Translations under genes and position numbers: made by a program
Part shown: one piece after another, positions 1 through 8,561 of the stretch
Position numbering within the stretch: position 1 is the first letter of the stretch
How the letters are laid out: every line of letters starts with the position of its first letter
Assembly: GCF_015674855.1 (NCBI RefSeq)
Contig: NZ_JADMLG010000010.1
Coordinates: 186,001-250,000 of the forward strand
Reading direction: 5' to 3'
Origin: Nocardia bovistercoris
GTDB taxonomy: Bacteria > Actinomycetota > Actinomycetes > Mycobacteriales > Mycobacteriaceae
DNA length: 64,000 nucleotides
The notes under the pieces: generated by a model
Seen by the model: only the letters and a program-made list of their open reading frames with translations
Databases searched by the model: none
Told to the model about the DNA's origin: nothing

Positions 1-2057
1 TCGGCGGAGCCGACGCGAGTATCTGGCTGCATCCCCGCAGCAGATTCTGGCCCGACTCCGGCGCGGCGCGATTGTGGCTGCCCGCGGAGTCCTTGGACAC
101 CTCGCAGGACTATCTGATGTGGCCGACGGTCCTGGTCCACGAGCTTTCCCACTATCTGTACGACCTGCTCGACGAGTACAACAACTCCAGTTGGTGCCAG
201 GGCGATATCAAGACCCGAGCATCGATCATGGAGACCTACCCCTGGGAGGGCCAAACCCGCTGGACCGATGCGAAAGAGAAGGACTACCATCTCTCGTTCG
301 AGCAGTTCCTGCGGGACTACAACGATGGGACCGCGATCTTTCGAGAGGGCGAACCCACGCGGTATTGCCATGCGGGCAACCACAACACCGACGTTCACAA
401 CAACCAGAACGACTGCCACGGCCTGCAGTCCTGCTGGACATACATGGCCGCGGACAACAACCACAACAACATCGCCTACGGCCTGACCGAACCGAAAGCC
501 GATGGCCTGGAATCGAACCTAACGCCCGCGGACGTCGCCTGCACGATCTTGATACCGGCTCAACGTTTCGAGTTGGTACTCGACCGTTCCCTCGCGATGG
601 CCGGGACCACACTCGAGCAGCTGAAAATCGGCGCCAAGTTCTGGATCGACTACGTCAACCCACTCGAAGAACTCGGGATGGTCACCTTTGCCGATGAAGC
701 GACCATCGACATCGCGCGAAGCGCGGTGCCCGCGGCCGAAGAAGAAGCCGCGGCCTGGCGTCGTGATCGGCATGCCGTCATCGACAGGCTCGCCGCGGAT
801 GGGGGCCAATTCGGCATCGTCGCCGCACTGCTACAAGCAGTGAACGAGATCACCGCCCGTGGCCGAGCCGCCAGCCAGGTGATGGTGCTGTTCACCAACG
901 GGCGCCGGAATGTGGGGGTGGGAACCGTCGAGCAGATCCTGCCGGAGCTGCTCGCGCGCGGTGTGCGTGTCTACACGATCGGAATAGGCGCAGAGCAGGA
1001 TTCGGTGATGCTCGAATCGGTAGCCACGACCACCGGGGCCAGGTACTTTCCCATCTCCGCCGACCTCACACCCGAACAGGCCGAAAAGGCGATCCTCGCC
1101 GCCATGGTCCAGATCGCCGGTGAGAGCCGCGAAAACGGCGGTGTGGTCGCTTTCGACGACATCGACGGCGCAGGCGCCCCGATCGATCGAGGCGCACCGT
1201 TCTTCCGCGGGTCCAACAGAGGATTCGGCGAACCCGACCCGCGGCGACCTCTACGGTTCCCCGTGAACCTCAGCGAGGGAAGCGTTCACGCCACACTCGG
1301 CGCGCTGTGGAATTCGGGATACCGGAGCGTTCGCCAGGTCAGGATCTACGATCCCGACGGTAGCGAGGTAGCCCCGGGCCGAGGAGTCCGCTACGTCGAG
1401 GGAATCGACGCATACGCGTTCTACGAGGTCTCGACCCCGATGCCGGGCATCTGGCATGTCGAAGTACTCGGTGAGATATCCGGTGATTCCGGCTTGCGTA
1501 GTCTCGGCCTCGAAGTCAATCCGGATATCAGGCTCGAGGCCACCGCGATCCCGCACCACCCGGCCCGCGGGGAAACCTTCCGTATACGCGCGCGCCTGCT
1601 CAGTCCGCATCCGGTACCGCACGCCACCATCCTGGCCCGGATCCATTCCCCCGAGGGCGTTTGGACGGAAGCACGGTTGGTACGCGGTGAGCAGAGCGCA
1701 GCCGAAAAGGGGCTCTACATCGCCGACGTACCGACGGACGAGGATCGACCCGGTCAGTACTTGATCGTGATCGACGCGAACGTCGAATCAGGCACCTTCG
1801 TTCAGGAGATCGACGATCTCTACACCATGCACGCCGACTTCGAACCGGGACAGCGAACCCGAACCGTCGCCACCCCGGATGTCCGACGCCGCGCGATCCT
1901 CAGCGTAGTGACGACCGAACGGACACCGAGCCCGGACGAGCCGATCCCAGGAAGCAATAGCGTGGATCCCGTGATTCCGGAGGATCACGACGACTATCTG
2001 AGGAGGTGTCCTTCCTCGCGTCGGAGCAGTTGCCCGCCTCCTCCATCGTCGAGTTGA
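1..2057 (+). CDS. CLCA-like zinc metalloprotease / von Willebrand factor A protein (5' partial)
   Basis: The reading frame is open from the window edge (first full codon at base 3), so the true start lies upstream. Visible residues 46-60 read HELSH followed by LYDLLDEYN. This is the HExxH zinc site plus the downstream DEYN signature of the N-terminal protease domain of CLCA (calcium-activated chloride channel regulator) proteins. From about visible residue 187 a VWA domain follows. Its metal site is degenerate: DRSLA replaces DxSxS, and TNG stands where TDG is usual. About 250 residues of beta-rich sequence come next, and the tail is rich in Pro, Ser and Cys. CLCA proteins are secreted or surface self-cleaving proteases. 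A secreted role is likely here, but the N-terminus that would show a signal peptide is missing. Family assignment is good; the substrate is unknown. Confidence 0.7.
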   Translation, partial: GGADASIWLHPRSRFWPDSGAARLWLPAESLDTSQDYLMWPTVLVHELSHYLYDLLDEYNNSSWCQGDIKTRASIMETYPWEGQTRWTDAKEKDYHLSFEQFLRDYNDGTAIFREGEPTRYCHAGNHNTDVHNNQNDCHGLQSCWTYMAADNNHNNIAYGLTEPKADGLESNLTPADVACTILIPAQRFELVLDRSLAMAGTTLEQLKIGAKFWIDYVNPLEELGMVTFADEATIDIARSAVPAAEEEAAAWRRDRHAVIDRLAADGGQFGIVAALLQAVNEITARGRAASQVMVLFTNGRRNVGVGTVEQILPELLARGVRVYTIGIGAEQDSVMLESVATTTGARYFPISADLTPEQAEKAILAAMVQIAGESRENGGVVAFDDIDGAGAPIDRGAPFFRGSNRGFGEPDPRRPLRFPVNLSEGSVHATLGALWNSGYRSVRQVRIYDPDGSEVAPGRGVRYVEGIDAYAFYEVSTPMPGIWHVEVLGEISGDSGLRSLGLEVNPDIRLEATAIPHHPARGETFRIRARLLSPHPVPHATILARIHSPEGVWTEARLVRGEQSAAEKGLYIADVPTDEDRPGQYLIVIDANVESGTFVQEIDDLYTMHADFEPGQRTRTVATPDVRRRAILSVVTTERTPSPDEPIPGSNSVDPVIPEDHDDYLRRCPSSRRSSCPPPPSSS

Positions 2058-2117
2058 TTCGCGGAATTTCTCGGAACACGCGGTCGCGCCATGTTCGGGT
2101 AGGAGTCGAATGATCGC

Positions 2118-3335
2118 TCATTTCAGCAGTACCGGTAGTCGGCGGTGTCCGTTGGAGATGAATCCGGGGGTGGGGTGGACGGGTTCGTCGGCCAGTCGGA
2201 TGTCCGGGTAGCGCGCGAACAGCGCGGGCACGGCGATATTGGCTTCCAGGCGTGCCAGGGGCGCGCCGAGGCAGCGGTGTATGCCGTATCCGAAGGCGAG
2301 GTGGGTGGTCGCGCTCGAGCGGGTGGGGTCGAAGGCGTCGGCGGTGGGGCCGTGGACCGTGCGGTCTCGGCCCGGTCCGGCGAAGCAGGGCATGATCGGG
2401 TCGCCCGCAGTGATCGCGACGCCGTCGAGGACGAAGTCGGCGACGGCGTAGCGCAGGGGGACGTGGGCGATGGGCGCCTCGAGGCGTAAAGCCTCTTCGA
2501 TCACGGTTCTCCATTCCAGCTCGCCGTCGGTCACGGCGCGGCGGTGGTCGGGGTGGGTGAGCAGGAGGTGGATGGTGTGGTCGATCAGGCTCACCGTGGT
2601 CTCGTGGCCCGCGTTGACGATCAGGTAGAGGGTGCCGACGATTTCGGCTTCGGTCAGGCCGCTTTCGGCGCTGTCGCGGATCAGGGCGCTGGTCACGTCT
2701 TCGCCGGGGTGTTCGCGGCGGTGGGCGATGACCTCGCGCAGTAGCGTGATCATCGTCGTGTAGGTCGCGGCGGCATCCTGGTTGTCGGTGTCGAATACCG
2801 CGTCCACGCAGTGGCGCAGCGGCTCGGCGAGGTGGTCGGGAACTCCGAGCAGTGCGTTGATCACCCGGATCGGCAGCGGGTAGGCGTATTCGGCCCGCGC
2901 GTCCACGGTCTGGCCCGCGTAGGCCGCGTCCATGTCGGCGAGCAGTTGCTCGGCGATCGCGTCGATGTGTTCGCGCAGTGTCTCGGTGCGGGCGGGGCTG
3001 AACCACGCGGACACGGGTTTGCGTAGTCTGCGGTGCTCGCTGCCGTAGGCGGTGAACATGGAGGGGGTGTTGACCCAGGCGGCCAGCGGCCAGTCCTGCG
3101 GAATCCTGCCTTCGATGAACGCGGGCCAGTGCTGTCGTGGGTCTTTGGACACCGTGGCGCTGGTCAGGATGTGTTCGAGTGCCTTCGCGCCGGTCACCGA
3201 CCACACGCGTACTCCGCCCGGCAGTTCGATCGGGGTGACGTTTCCTCGGGCTCGGATGCGGGCGAGTTCGCCTTGGAGGTCGGCGCCGTGCGGGTCGAGG
3301 ACGATCGGGTCGGTGTCGGAAAGGCCGCTGTTCAT
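2118..3335 (-). CDS. Cytochrome P450
   Basis: A 405-residue soluble bacterial P450, normal length for the CYP107-type class. The I-helix motif AGHETT lies at about residue 240 and supplies the oxygen-activating acid/alcohol pair. The ExxR motif appears as EALR. The haem loop reads FGYGIHRCLG, with the thiolate Cys at residue 355. All catalytic elements are intact, so it should be an active monooxygenase needing a ferredoxin and a reductase, neither of which is encoded nearby. An ATG start is preceded by AGGAG at good spacing. It is transcribed alone, away from the next gene, so context does not reveal the substrate. Macrolide or terpenoid-like substrates are common in this class, but none is assigned here. 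Confidence 0.93.
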   Translation of the reverse strand: MNSGLSDTDPIVLDPHGADLQGELARIRARGNVTPIELPGGVRVWSVTGAKALEHILTSATVSKDPRQHWPAFIEGRIPQDWPLAAWVNTPSMFTAYGSEHRRLRKPVSAWFSPARTETLREHIDAIAEQLLADMDAAYAGQTVDARAEYAYPLPIRVINALLGVPDHLAEPLRHCVDAVFDTDNQDAAATYTTMITLLREVIAHRREHPGEDVTSALIRDSAESGLTEAEIVGTLYLIVNAGHETTVSLIDHTIHLLLTHPDHRRAVTDGELEWRTVIEEALRLEAPIAHVPLRYAVADFVLDGVAITAGDPIMPCFAGPGRDRTVHGPTADAFDPTRSSATTHLAFGYGIHRCLGAPLARLEANIAVPALFARYPDIRLADEPVHPTPGFISNGHRRLPVLLK

Positions 3336-3819
3336 CGAGAACTCCTGTCTGAAACCGAGAGCCGGTTTCCTTGACGAGTGAGGTCACAGACGCGGCCACG
3401 CCCCCCTGTTGTGACCATCCCCCCGGGACCCGGTGTTGGCCACGCCGTCGGCGGCGTCGCGCGAGCCTGTCTCGGACACCAGTAGAAACCACCGCCCGCG
3501 CGCGGATACCGCTTTCCCGCCAGATCGGCGATTTTCAGCCGGCCGCGCCGCGGTCATCGAGTTCTGCGACAAGTCGGCCCTCGCCGATGAAATCGGCATC
3601 CGAGCAGCGAAGTCCACCTCGCCGATTCGGCAGTATTCGTCCGCCCGGCGAAATCACTTCGGGTACGTCCAGTGGGCGGTGAGGGTGGTGAACGAAGGCA
3701 CGACGGCCGCGTAGCCGCTGTAGCCCGGGGGCCGGGTGTCAGTTGCGGTGGTGGCGCGGCTGACGCGGGTCCGCCGACCGAGCGGGTCGGCAACGCAAGG
3801 CCAAGGGCGGCAGTTCGTT
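3336..3819. other. Intergenic region, no supported gene
   Basis: The 484 bases between the start of the P450 and the end of the haemoglobin fusion gene hold no open frame with plausible amino-acid composition. No clear hairpin or repeat was seen. The P450 promoter should lie at the low-coordinate end. Confidence 0.5.
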
Positions 3820-4590
3820 TCACGCCTGGGCCGGGTGGTAGGGCGGGGCGACGCCCCAGCCCCAGTGCGGCACCGGAGCTTCGGTCGGTGGGTCGGCATC
3901 GGGCTGGGAATTGGCGAGCGCGATTCGGGTGCCCCATTCGATGTAGCCGAGGAACGCGGCGCGGAATTCCGGGTCGGCGGGCAGACCGACCTCGTCGGCG
4001 GCGTCCAACAGCAGGCCGACCCACCGCCGCCGCTGTGGTTCCGTGATGGCCTTGCCCAGGTGGTGGACCAACATGTTGTGGTAGCCGCCGCGTTCGTCGG
4101 TGTAGCGGGACGGACCGCCGAACACTTCGGCCAGCCACATGGCCACATAGCGGGGATGGCCGGGGTCCATGTTCGCGAACAGCGGACCGACCAGGTCGTC
4201 GGCGCCGACGCGGGTGTAGAAGACCTCGGTGAGATGTTCCAACGCCGCTGTGCCGCCGAGCCATTCGCACATGGTCGGCACCGAGGCCCCGACCCCGCGC
4301 ACCGCGGTCCGCTCGTAGTGGCGCATCTCCTCGATCCCGCCCACATAAGGTTCGATCTCGGCGAAGAACGCCACGAAGTGTTCGCCGCGTCGGAAGCCTT
4401 GCAGATGATCGTCGACCGAGGTCCAAGTGATCCGCAGGACATAGCATTCGGGCTCGTCGACGCATCGCGACAGTTCGTAGTCGACGCACTGTGGCGCGAG
4501 GGCCAGTGCTCGCGCGGCACGCGCGTAGGCGGCTTCGAATTCGGCGGCGTCAGGGCGCGCGACCCGGTAACGAATGTATTCGATTGTCAT
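3820..4590 (-). CDS. Antibiotic-biosynthesis-monooxygenase domain fused to a group II truncated haemoglobin
   Basis: A 256-residue two-domain protein. Residues 1 to about 95 (MTIEYIRYRV onward) have the ferredoxin-like ABM fold pattern, with a WTSVDDHLQGF segment typical of that family. Residues from about 115 to 225 match a group II (GlbO-type) truncated haemoglobin: VFYTRVG with the B10 Tyr, then GGPSRYTDERGG, and His residues in HHLGKAIT as the likely proximal ligand. A short Pro-rich tail follows. An N-terminal ABM domain on trHbII is known in some actinobacteria and may supply oxygen or electrons for quinone or haem-type chemistry. The ATG at 4590 is chosen rather than one six codons upstream because protein similarity begins there and no ribosome binding site supports the upstream one. 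The transcript may be leaderless. Confidence 0.87.
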   Translation of the reverse strand: MTIEYIRYRVARPDAAEFEAAYARAARALALAPQCVDYELSRCVDEPECYVLRITWTSVDDHLQGFRRGEHFVAFFAEIEPYVGGIEEMRHYERTAVRGVGASVPTMCEWLGGTAALEHLTEVFYTRVGADDLVGPLFANMDPGHPRYVAMWLAEVFGGPSRYTDERGGYHNMLVHHLGKAITEPQRRRWVGLLLDAADEVGLPADPEFRAAFLGYIEWGTRIALANSQPDADPPTEAPVPHWGWGVAPPYHPAQA

Positions 4591-4597
4591 GTGCAAC

Positions 4598-4603
4598 ACT
4601 GTA
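4598..4603 (-). promoter_or_regulatory. Putative -10 box for a leaderless transcript of the ABM-haemoglobin gene
   Basis: On the minus strand TACAGT (TANNNT consensus) ends seven bases before the ATG at 4590. No Shine-Dalgarno-like purine run lies in front of that ATG. This geometry places the transcription start on or next to the start codon, as in leaderless actinobacterial mRNAs. No convincing -35 box was identified. Confidence 0.4.
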
Positions 4604-5038
4604 ATCATCGTCGGGCAAGGTGGGTTTCGCCCGGAGAGAACACGCCGACGGACTGGCAGGTATCGTGATCGGCTACTTCTTCGGAAGAGATGCCAGGTAG
4701 AAGACCCCTTTCCATTCGGAACTCGGATGGGACTGTTGCATGCCTATCGCCATTGTCACAGCGCCGCAACCAATTTCACGACCGCTTTGCGAAGGTCTAC
4801 CCGTGCGGGCGGCGCCAATGGGATATCGGTCCGCCAGTGGATGGGTCGAGTCGGCGCGCGAACAACGCGACTGCTCGCGGCCAGATCGTGGACAGCCCTC
4901 GGCCCGTCGCCGGGTTCGTCGGTGAGCCCTGAAAGGGCAGGGAGGCCGCGCTCTCGCGGGGAAGTCGACACCGGCGTGCAGCGATAAGACGCCGATAGCC
5001 GCAGAGGCTCCTGAGCGGTGCTCGAGGTGATCGTTTGC
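4604..5038. other. Intergenic region between divergent transcripts
   Basis: About 435 bases separate the haemoglobin gene from the biotin operon. Composition is mixed, with some AT-richer patches. Short open frames occur on both strands, but none has a convincing start or protein-like composition. No riboswitch-like fold was recognised. The region probably holds only promoters. Confidence 0.5.
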
Positions 5039-5058
5039 TATCTTGAACGCCGTTCAAG
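5039..5058 (+). promoter_or_regulatory. BioQ-type operator overlapping a -10 box upstream of bioY
   Basis: A perfect palindrome CTTGAACGCCGTTCAAG spans 5042-5058 (8-base arms, one-base centre). Its core TGAAC-GCC-GTTCA fits the TGAAC-N3-GTT(C/A) type motif described for BioQ, the TetR-family biotin regulator of actinobacteria. A -10-like TATCTT at 5039-5044 overlaps its left arm. Repressor binding would therefore block RNA polymerase at the promoter of the bioY operon, whose first ATG is at 5080. The palindrome is seen directly. BioQ control is inferred from motif and position; no bioQ gene is in the window. Confidence 0.75.
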
Positions 5059-5079
5059 TGTTGAGTGGAAGGTGATCCG

Positions 5080-5664
5080 ATGGAGGGCGTCGACAACCCC
5101 CGCGCGCGTCGGTTGATGTTTTCCGGTCGGGACATGGCCCAGATCGCGGTGTTCGCGGCGCTCATCGCCGCGCTGGGTCTGCCGGGGGCGATCACGGTCG
5201 GCTTCAGCGGCGTTCCCATCACTCTCCAGACGCTCGGCGTCATTCTCGCGGGCGCGGTGCTCGGTGCGCGGAAAGGAACGGCCGCGGTGGCGGTCTTCCT
5301 CGCGTTGACCATCATCGGCCTGCCACTGCTTTCGGGCGGACGCACCGGCCTCACCGCACTCGCCGGGCCGAGCGCGGGGTATTTGATCGGCTGGATTCCG
5401 GCGGCGTTCGTGATCGGTGCGCTCACCGCGCGCATCCTGCCGAAGTATCCGATCGTGCTCGGCCTGCTCGTCAACGCACTCGGTGGTATCGCGGTGATCT
5501 ACCTGTTCGGCACCGTCGGTCTGCTGCTGCGCACCGATCTCGGGGTGCGTGCGGCGATCACGACCAACGGCGCGTTCATTCCCGGCGATCTGGCGAAGGT
5601 CGTCGCCGCCACGGTGGTCGCCAAGGGTGTGCACCGCGCCTATCCCGGTGTGATCGGTGCTTGA
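5080..5664 (+). CDS. bioY: Biotin ECF transporter substrate-binding protein BioY
   Basis: A 194-residue integral membrane S component that binds biotin. The BioY family signatures VPITLQTLGVILAGAVLG, at about residues 46-63, and the GLPLLSGG and GPSAGYLIGW segments are present, with about six hydrophobic helices. The ATG at 5080 is chosen because GGAAGG sits seven bases upstream; the in-frame GTG at 5065 would start inside that ribosome binding site. It is the first gene of a six-gene overlapping operon. Its partners BioM and BioN lie three and four genes downstream. Expression is probably controlled by the palindrome at 5042-5058. Confidence 0.95.
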   Translation: MEGVDNPRARRLMFSGRDMAQIAVFAALIAALGLPGAITVGFSGVPITLQTLGVILAGAVLGARKGTAAVAVFLALTIIGLPLLSGGRTGLTALAGPSAGYLIGWIPAAFVIGALTARILPKYPIVLGLLVNALGGIAVIYLFGTVGLLLRTDLGVRAAITTNGAFIPGDLAKVVAATVVAKGVHRAYPGVIGA

Positions 5665-6766
5665 TCCGCTGCGCGGGCGCGCCGACGAGCGGCCCGCGCT
5701 CGACCTGGGCGGCCGGACCTACACCTACGCCGAACTCGATCGTGCGGTCGACGGCGTGCCGGATGCCGACGTCGACGACGTCTCCGATCTCGCACCCGCC
5801 GACGCGCTGATCCGGGTGTGCGCCGCCGCCCGCCGCGGCAGGCCGGTGCGCGTCGAGAACCCCGCCGCCCGACCTGCCCGCACGTGGATCCCGGACGCGG
5901 CCTTCCTGCTCGTGGCCACCTCGGGCTCGACCGGCGCGCCGCGCCCGTTGGCCCGCACCGCGGCCTCCTGGTATGACAGCTTCCCGGCCTTCACCCGCCT
6001 GACCGGGATCGAGCCCACCGACCGCGTGCTGCTCACCGGTCCGCTGCACGCCACCATGCACCTGTTCGGCACACTGCACGCGCTGTGGCGCGGGGCCTGC
6101 GTCACCGACGATGCGGCCCGCGCGACCGTCGCGCACGCGGTGCCCGCGATATTGCGCGAGATCGTCACCGCCGCAACGGAACTGCGCACGGCGATCGTGG
6201 CGGGCATCGCACTCGACGAGGGCGCCGTCGCCGCCGCGCGCGGCGTGCGGATCATCGAGTACTACGGATCGGCGGAGGTTTCCCTGGTGGCCGCGCGATG
6301 TGTCCCCGAACCGCTGCGCCTGTTCGATGGCGTGCGGGCCCGAGTCAGGGACGGCCTGTTGTTCGTGCGCTCCGGATACACCGTGCTCGGCGGGCCGACC
6401 TGGCATCCGGTGGGCGATCTCGCCGAACTCGGCCCCGACGGCACGCTGCGGGTGCGTGGTCGCGGCGACGGGGTCATCAATGTCGGCGGGACCACGGTGG
6501 TCGCCGAGGACGTCGAACGGATACTGGGCGGCCTCGACGGTATCGCCGCGGTCGCGGTGGTCGGCGCGCCGCATCCGGTGTTCGGCGAGATCGTCACCGC
6601 CGCATTGGAACTCGACGAGACCAGGGAGCTGGCGTTGGTGCGTTCGGCGGCGCGCGGACTGTTCACCAAGGAGGCCATGCCGCGCCGGTGGGTGGCCGTG
6701 TCCGCGCTGCCGAGGACCGCCTCCGGCAAGGTCGCGCGCGGACACCTGAAGAATATGCTCGTATGA
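5657..6766 (+). CDS. Short AMP-forming acyl-CoA ligase
   Basis: A 369-residue ANL-superfamily adenylating enzyme, short for the family (commonly around 500). The ATP loop is ATSGSTGAPRPL, in which the usual Lys is replaced. YYGSAE, the VGDLAELGPDGTLRVRGRGD hinge region and the C-terminal PRTASGK with its catalytic Lys are all present. The missing length is mainly from the N-terminal subdomain. It should activate a carboxylic acid to an acyl-CoA via an acyl-adenylate. The GTG start lies eight bases inside the end of bioY, implying translational coupling, and the next gene starts in an ATGA overlap. Placement among biotin transporter genes suggests a substrate such as pimelate or the biotin side-chain carboxylate; this is inference. 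Confidence 0.85.
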   Translation: MLDPLRGRADERPALDLGGRTYTYAELDRAVDGVPDADVDDVSDLAPADALIRVCAAARRGRPVRVENPAARPARTWIPDAAFLLVATSGSTGAPRPLARTAASWYDSFPAFTRLTGIEPTDRVLLTGPLHATMHLFGTLHALWRGACVTDDAARATVAHAVPAILREIVTAATELRTAIVAGIALDEGAVAAARGVRIIEYYGSAEVSLVAARCVPEPLRLFDGVRARVRDGLLFVRSGYTVLGGPTWHPVGDLAELGPDGTLRVRGRGDGVINVGGTTVVAEDVERILGGLDGIAAVAVVGAPHPVFGEIVTAALELDETRELALVRSAARGLFTKEAMPRRWVAVSALPRTASGKVARGHLKNMLV

Positions 6767-7884
6767 GCCCCGTTCTGATGGCGCCGCGTCGCACCCCGAT
6801 CGGCAATGCCGGGCACGGGTTCGCCGACCTGACCGTGATCGACCTGGCCGCTCCCGTCCTGGCCGCGGTGTCGCGGGAGGTGCGCGCCGCGGGCATCGAC
6901 GCCGAGATCGACGATGTGGTGCTCGGCAACTGTCTCGGTCCCGGCGGTGATCCCGCGCGGGTGGCGGCGCTGCGCGCGGGGCTCGGGGTCGGCATTCCCG
7001 GCGTCACCGTCGACCGGCAGTGCGGTTCCGGACTCGACGCCGTCATGCAGGCCGTCACCCGTGTGCGGGCCGGCGCGGACGAGTTGCTGATCGCGGGCGG
7101 CGTCGAGTCGGCCAGTACCGCGCCGTGGCGCTTCTGGCCGCCGGTCGGCGACGCCGATCCCGTCCGCTACACCCGCGCCCCGTTCGCGCCGCCGGAGTTT
7201 CCCGACCCGGACATGGGCGTCGCCGCCGACGATCTCGCGCGCGCTCGCGGAATCGACAGGCGGCGCCAGGACGAATACGCCGAACGCTCCCACACTCTGG
7301 CTGCTGCAACCGATTTCACGGCCGAAATCGTGCCGGTCGGCGCGCTGTCGCGCGACCAGCGCATCAGGTCGGGCATGACCGTCGAGCGACTCGCCCGCCT
7401 GCGCCCGAGCTTCGGCGCGAACGGCACCGCGACGGCGGGCAATTCGTGCGGCATCTCCGACGGCGCGGCGGCACTGGCCGTCACCACCGAATCCCGCGCC
7501 GCCGGACTGCCCGCGCTGCGTGTGCTCGGCTGCGCGGTGACCGGCTCGGATCCGGCGCTGCCCGGCCTCGGCCCGGCCTTCGCGATCCGGAAACTGCTGC
7601 GCCGCACCGGATTCACCGTCACCGATATCGGAATCCTCGAGATCACCGAGGCGTTCGCGTCGGTGGTGCTCGCGGTCGCCGACGAACTCGGCATCGACGA
7701 ATCGCTGATCTGCCCGCAGGGCGGCGCCATCGCCATGGGACATCCGTGGGGGGCGTCGGGGGCGATCCTTCTGGTGCGCTTGGCGAGTCGGATGCTGGCC
7801 GCCGACGGTCCCGAACTCGGCGTCGCGGCCTGCGCGATCGGCGGGGGACAGGGGATCGCGATGCTGGTGGAGCGGATGTCGTGA
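6763..7884 (+). CDS. Thiolase (acetyl-CoA acetyltransferase family)
   Basis: A 373-residue thiolase, slightly shorter than the usual 390-400. The nucleophilic Cys is in DRQCGSGLDAV at about residue 86. The catalytic His is in GHPWGASGA and the second Cys in CAIGGGQG. An EITEAF segment occupies the place of the NEAF motif. All catalytic residues are therefore intact. The start ATG overlaps the stop of the preceding ligase (ATGA), and the end overlaps the GTG start of bioM, so it is embedded in the transporter operon. It could carry out thiolytic cleavage or Claisen condensation of a CoA ester made by the flanking ligases. Confidence 0.92.
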   Translation: MSPVLMAPRRTPIGNAGHGFADLTVIDLAAPVLAAVSREVRAAGIDAEIDDVVLGNCLGPGGDPARVAALRAGLGVGIPGVTVDRQCGSGLDAVMQAVTRVRAGADELLIAGGVESASTAPWRFWPPVGDADPVRYTRAPFAPPEFPDPDMGVAADDLARARGIDRRRQDEYAERSHTLAAATDFTAEIVPVGALSRDQRIRSGMTVERLARLRPSFGANGTATAGNSCGISDGAAALAVTTESRAAGLPALRVLGCAVTGSDPALPGLGPAFAIRKLLRRTGFTVTDIGILEITEAFASVVLAVADELGIDESLICPQGGAIAMGHPWGASGAILLVRLASRMLAADGPELGVAACAIGGGQGIAMLVERMS

Positions 7885-8561
7885 GCGAGATCGTCTTCGA
7901 CCGGGTGCATCACCGCTACGGCGAACGCCACGTCCTGCGCGATATCCGACTGCGGCTCACCGAACGCCGCATCGGCGTCATCGGCGCGAACGGGTCGGGC
8001 AAATCGACGCTCGCGCGCATGGTCAACGGCCTGCTCACCCCGACCTCGGGCACCGTCACCGTCGACGGCGTCGACACCGCCCGCAAAGGCGCGCGGGTGC
8101 GGCGCCAGGTCGGTTTCGTGTTCACCGATCCCGACACCCAGATCGTCATGCCGACGGTGGGCGAGGATCTGGCGTTCTCGTTGCGGCGCAGCGGATTGGA
8201 CAAGGCCCAGATCGCGGCGCGCGTCACCGAGATCCTGGAGCGGTTCGGCCTGCGCGACCACGCCGACCATCCCGCGCACCTGCTCTCGGGCGGCCAGAAA
8301 CAGTTGCTCGCACTCGGGGCGGTCCTCATCCGCCGCCCGTCGGTGATCGTCGCCGACGAACCGACGACCCTGCTCGACCTGCGCAATGCCCGCATCGTCG
8401 CGTCCGCGCTCGACGCGGTCGACCAGCAGGTGATCGTCGTGACCCACCAGTTGCCGCTGTTGGATACCTTCGACCGCGTGATCGTCGTGGACGAGGGCGC
8501 GATCGTCTTCGACGGCGCGCCCGCCGACGCCGTGCCCGCCTACCGTGAGCTGATCGAATGA
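7881..8561 (+). CDS. bioM: Biotin ECF transporter ATPase BioM
   Basis: A 226-residue ABC ATPase of the energy-coupling-factor type. Walker A is GANGSGKST at about residues 34-42, the signature is LSGGQKQ, Walker B is VIVADEPTTLLD, and the switch His is in VVTHQ. The Q-loop lies in GFVFTDPDTQIV, as in EcfA/CbiO proteins. The GTG start overlaps the thiolase stop, and bioN begins at the ATGA overlap at its end. With BioN it powers BioY-bound substrate uptake. The bioM assignment rests on context as well as on family. Confidence 0.92.
   Translation: MSEIVFDRVHHRYGERHVLRDIRLRLTERRIGVIGANGSGKSTLARMVNGLLTPTSGTVTVDGVDTARKGARVRRQVGFVFTDPDTQIVMPTVGEDLAFSLRRSGLDKAQIAARVTEILERFGLRDHADHPAHLLSGGQKQLLALGAVLIRRPSVIVADEPTTLLDLRNARIVASALDAVDQQVIVVTHQLPLLDTFDRVIVVDEGAIVFDGAPADAVPAYRELIE

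Noticed and set aside
1900..3492. Long minus-strand frame overlapping the P450
   Set aside because: Arg/Pro-rich shadow translation of the P450 gene in another frame, typical of high-GC DNA.
4604..5041. Biotin or other riboswitch upstream of bioY
   Set aside because: No conserved aptamer fold recognised; the palindrome gives a simpler protein-repressor explanation.
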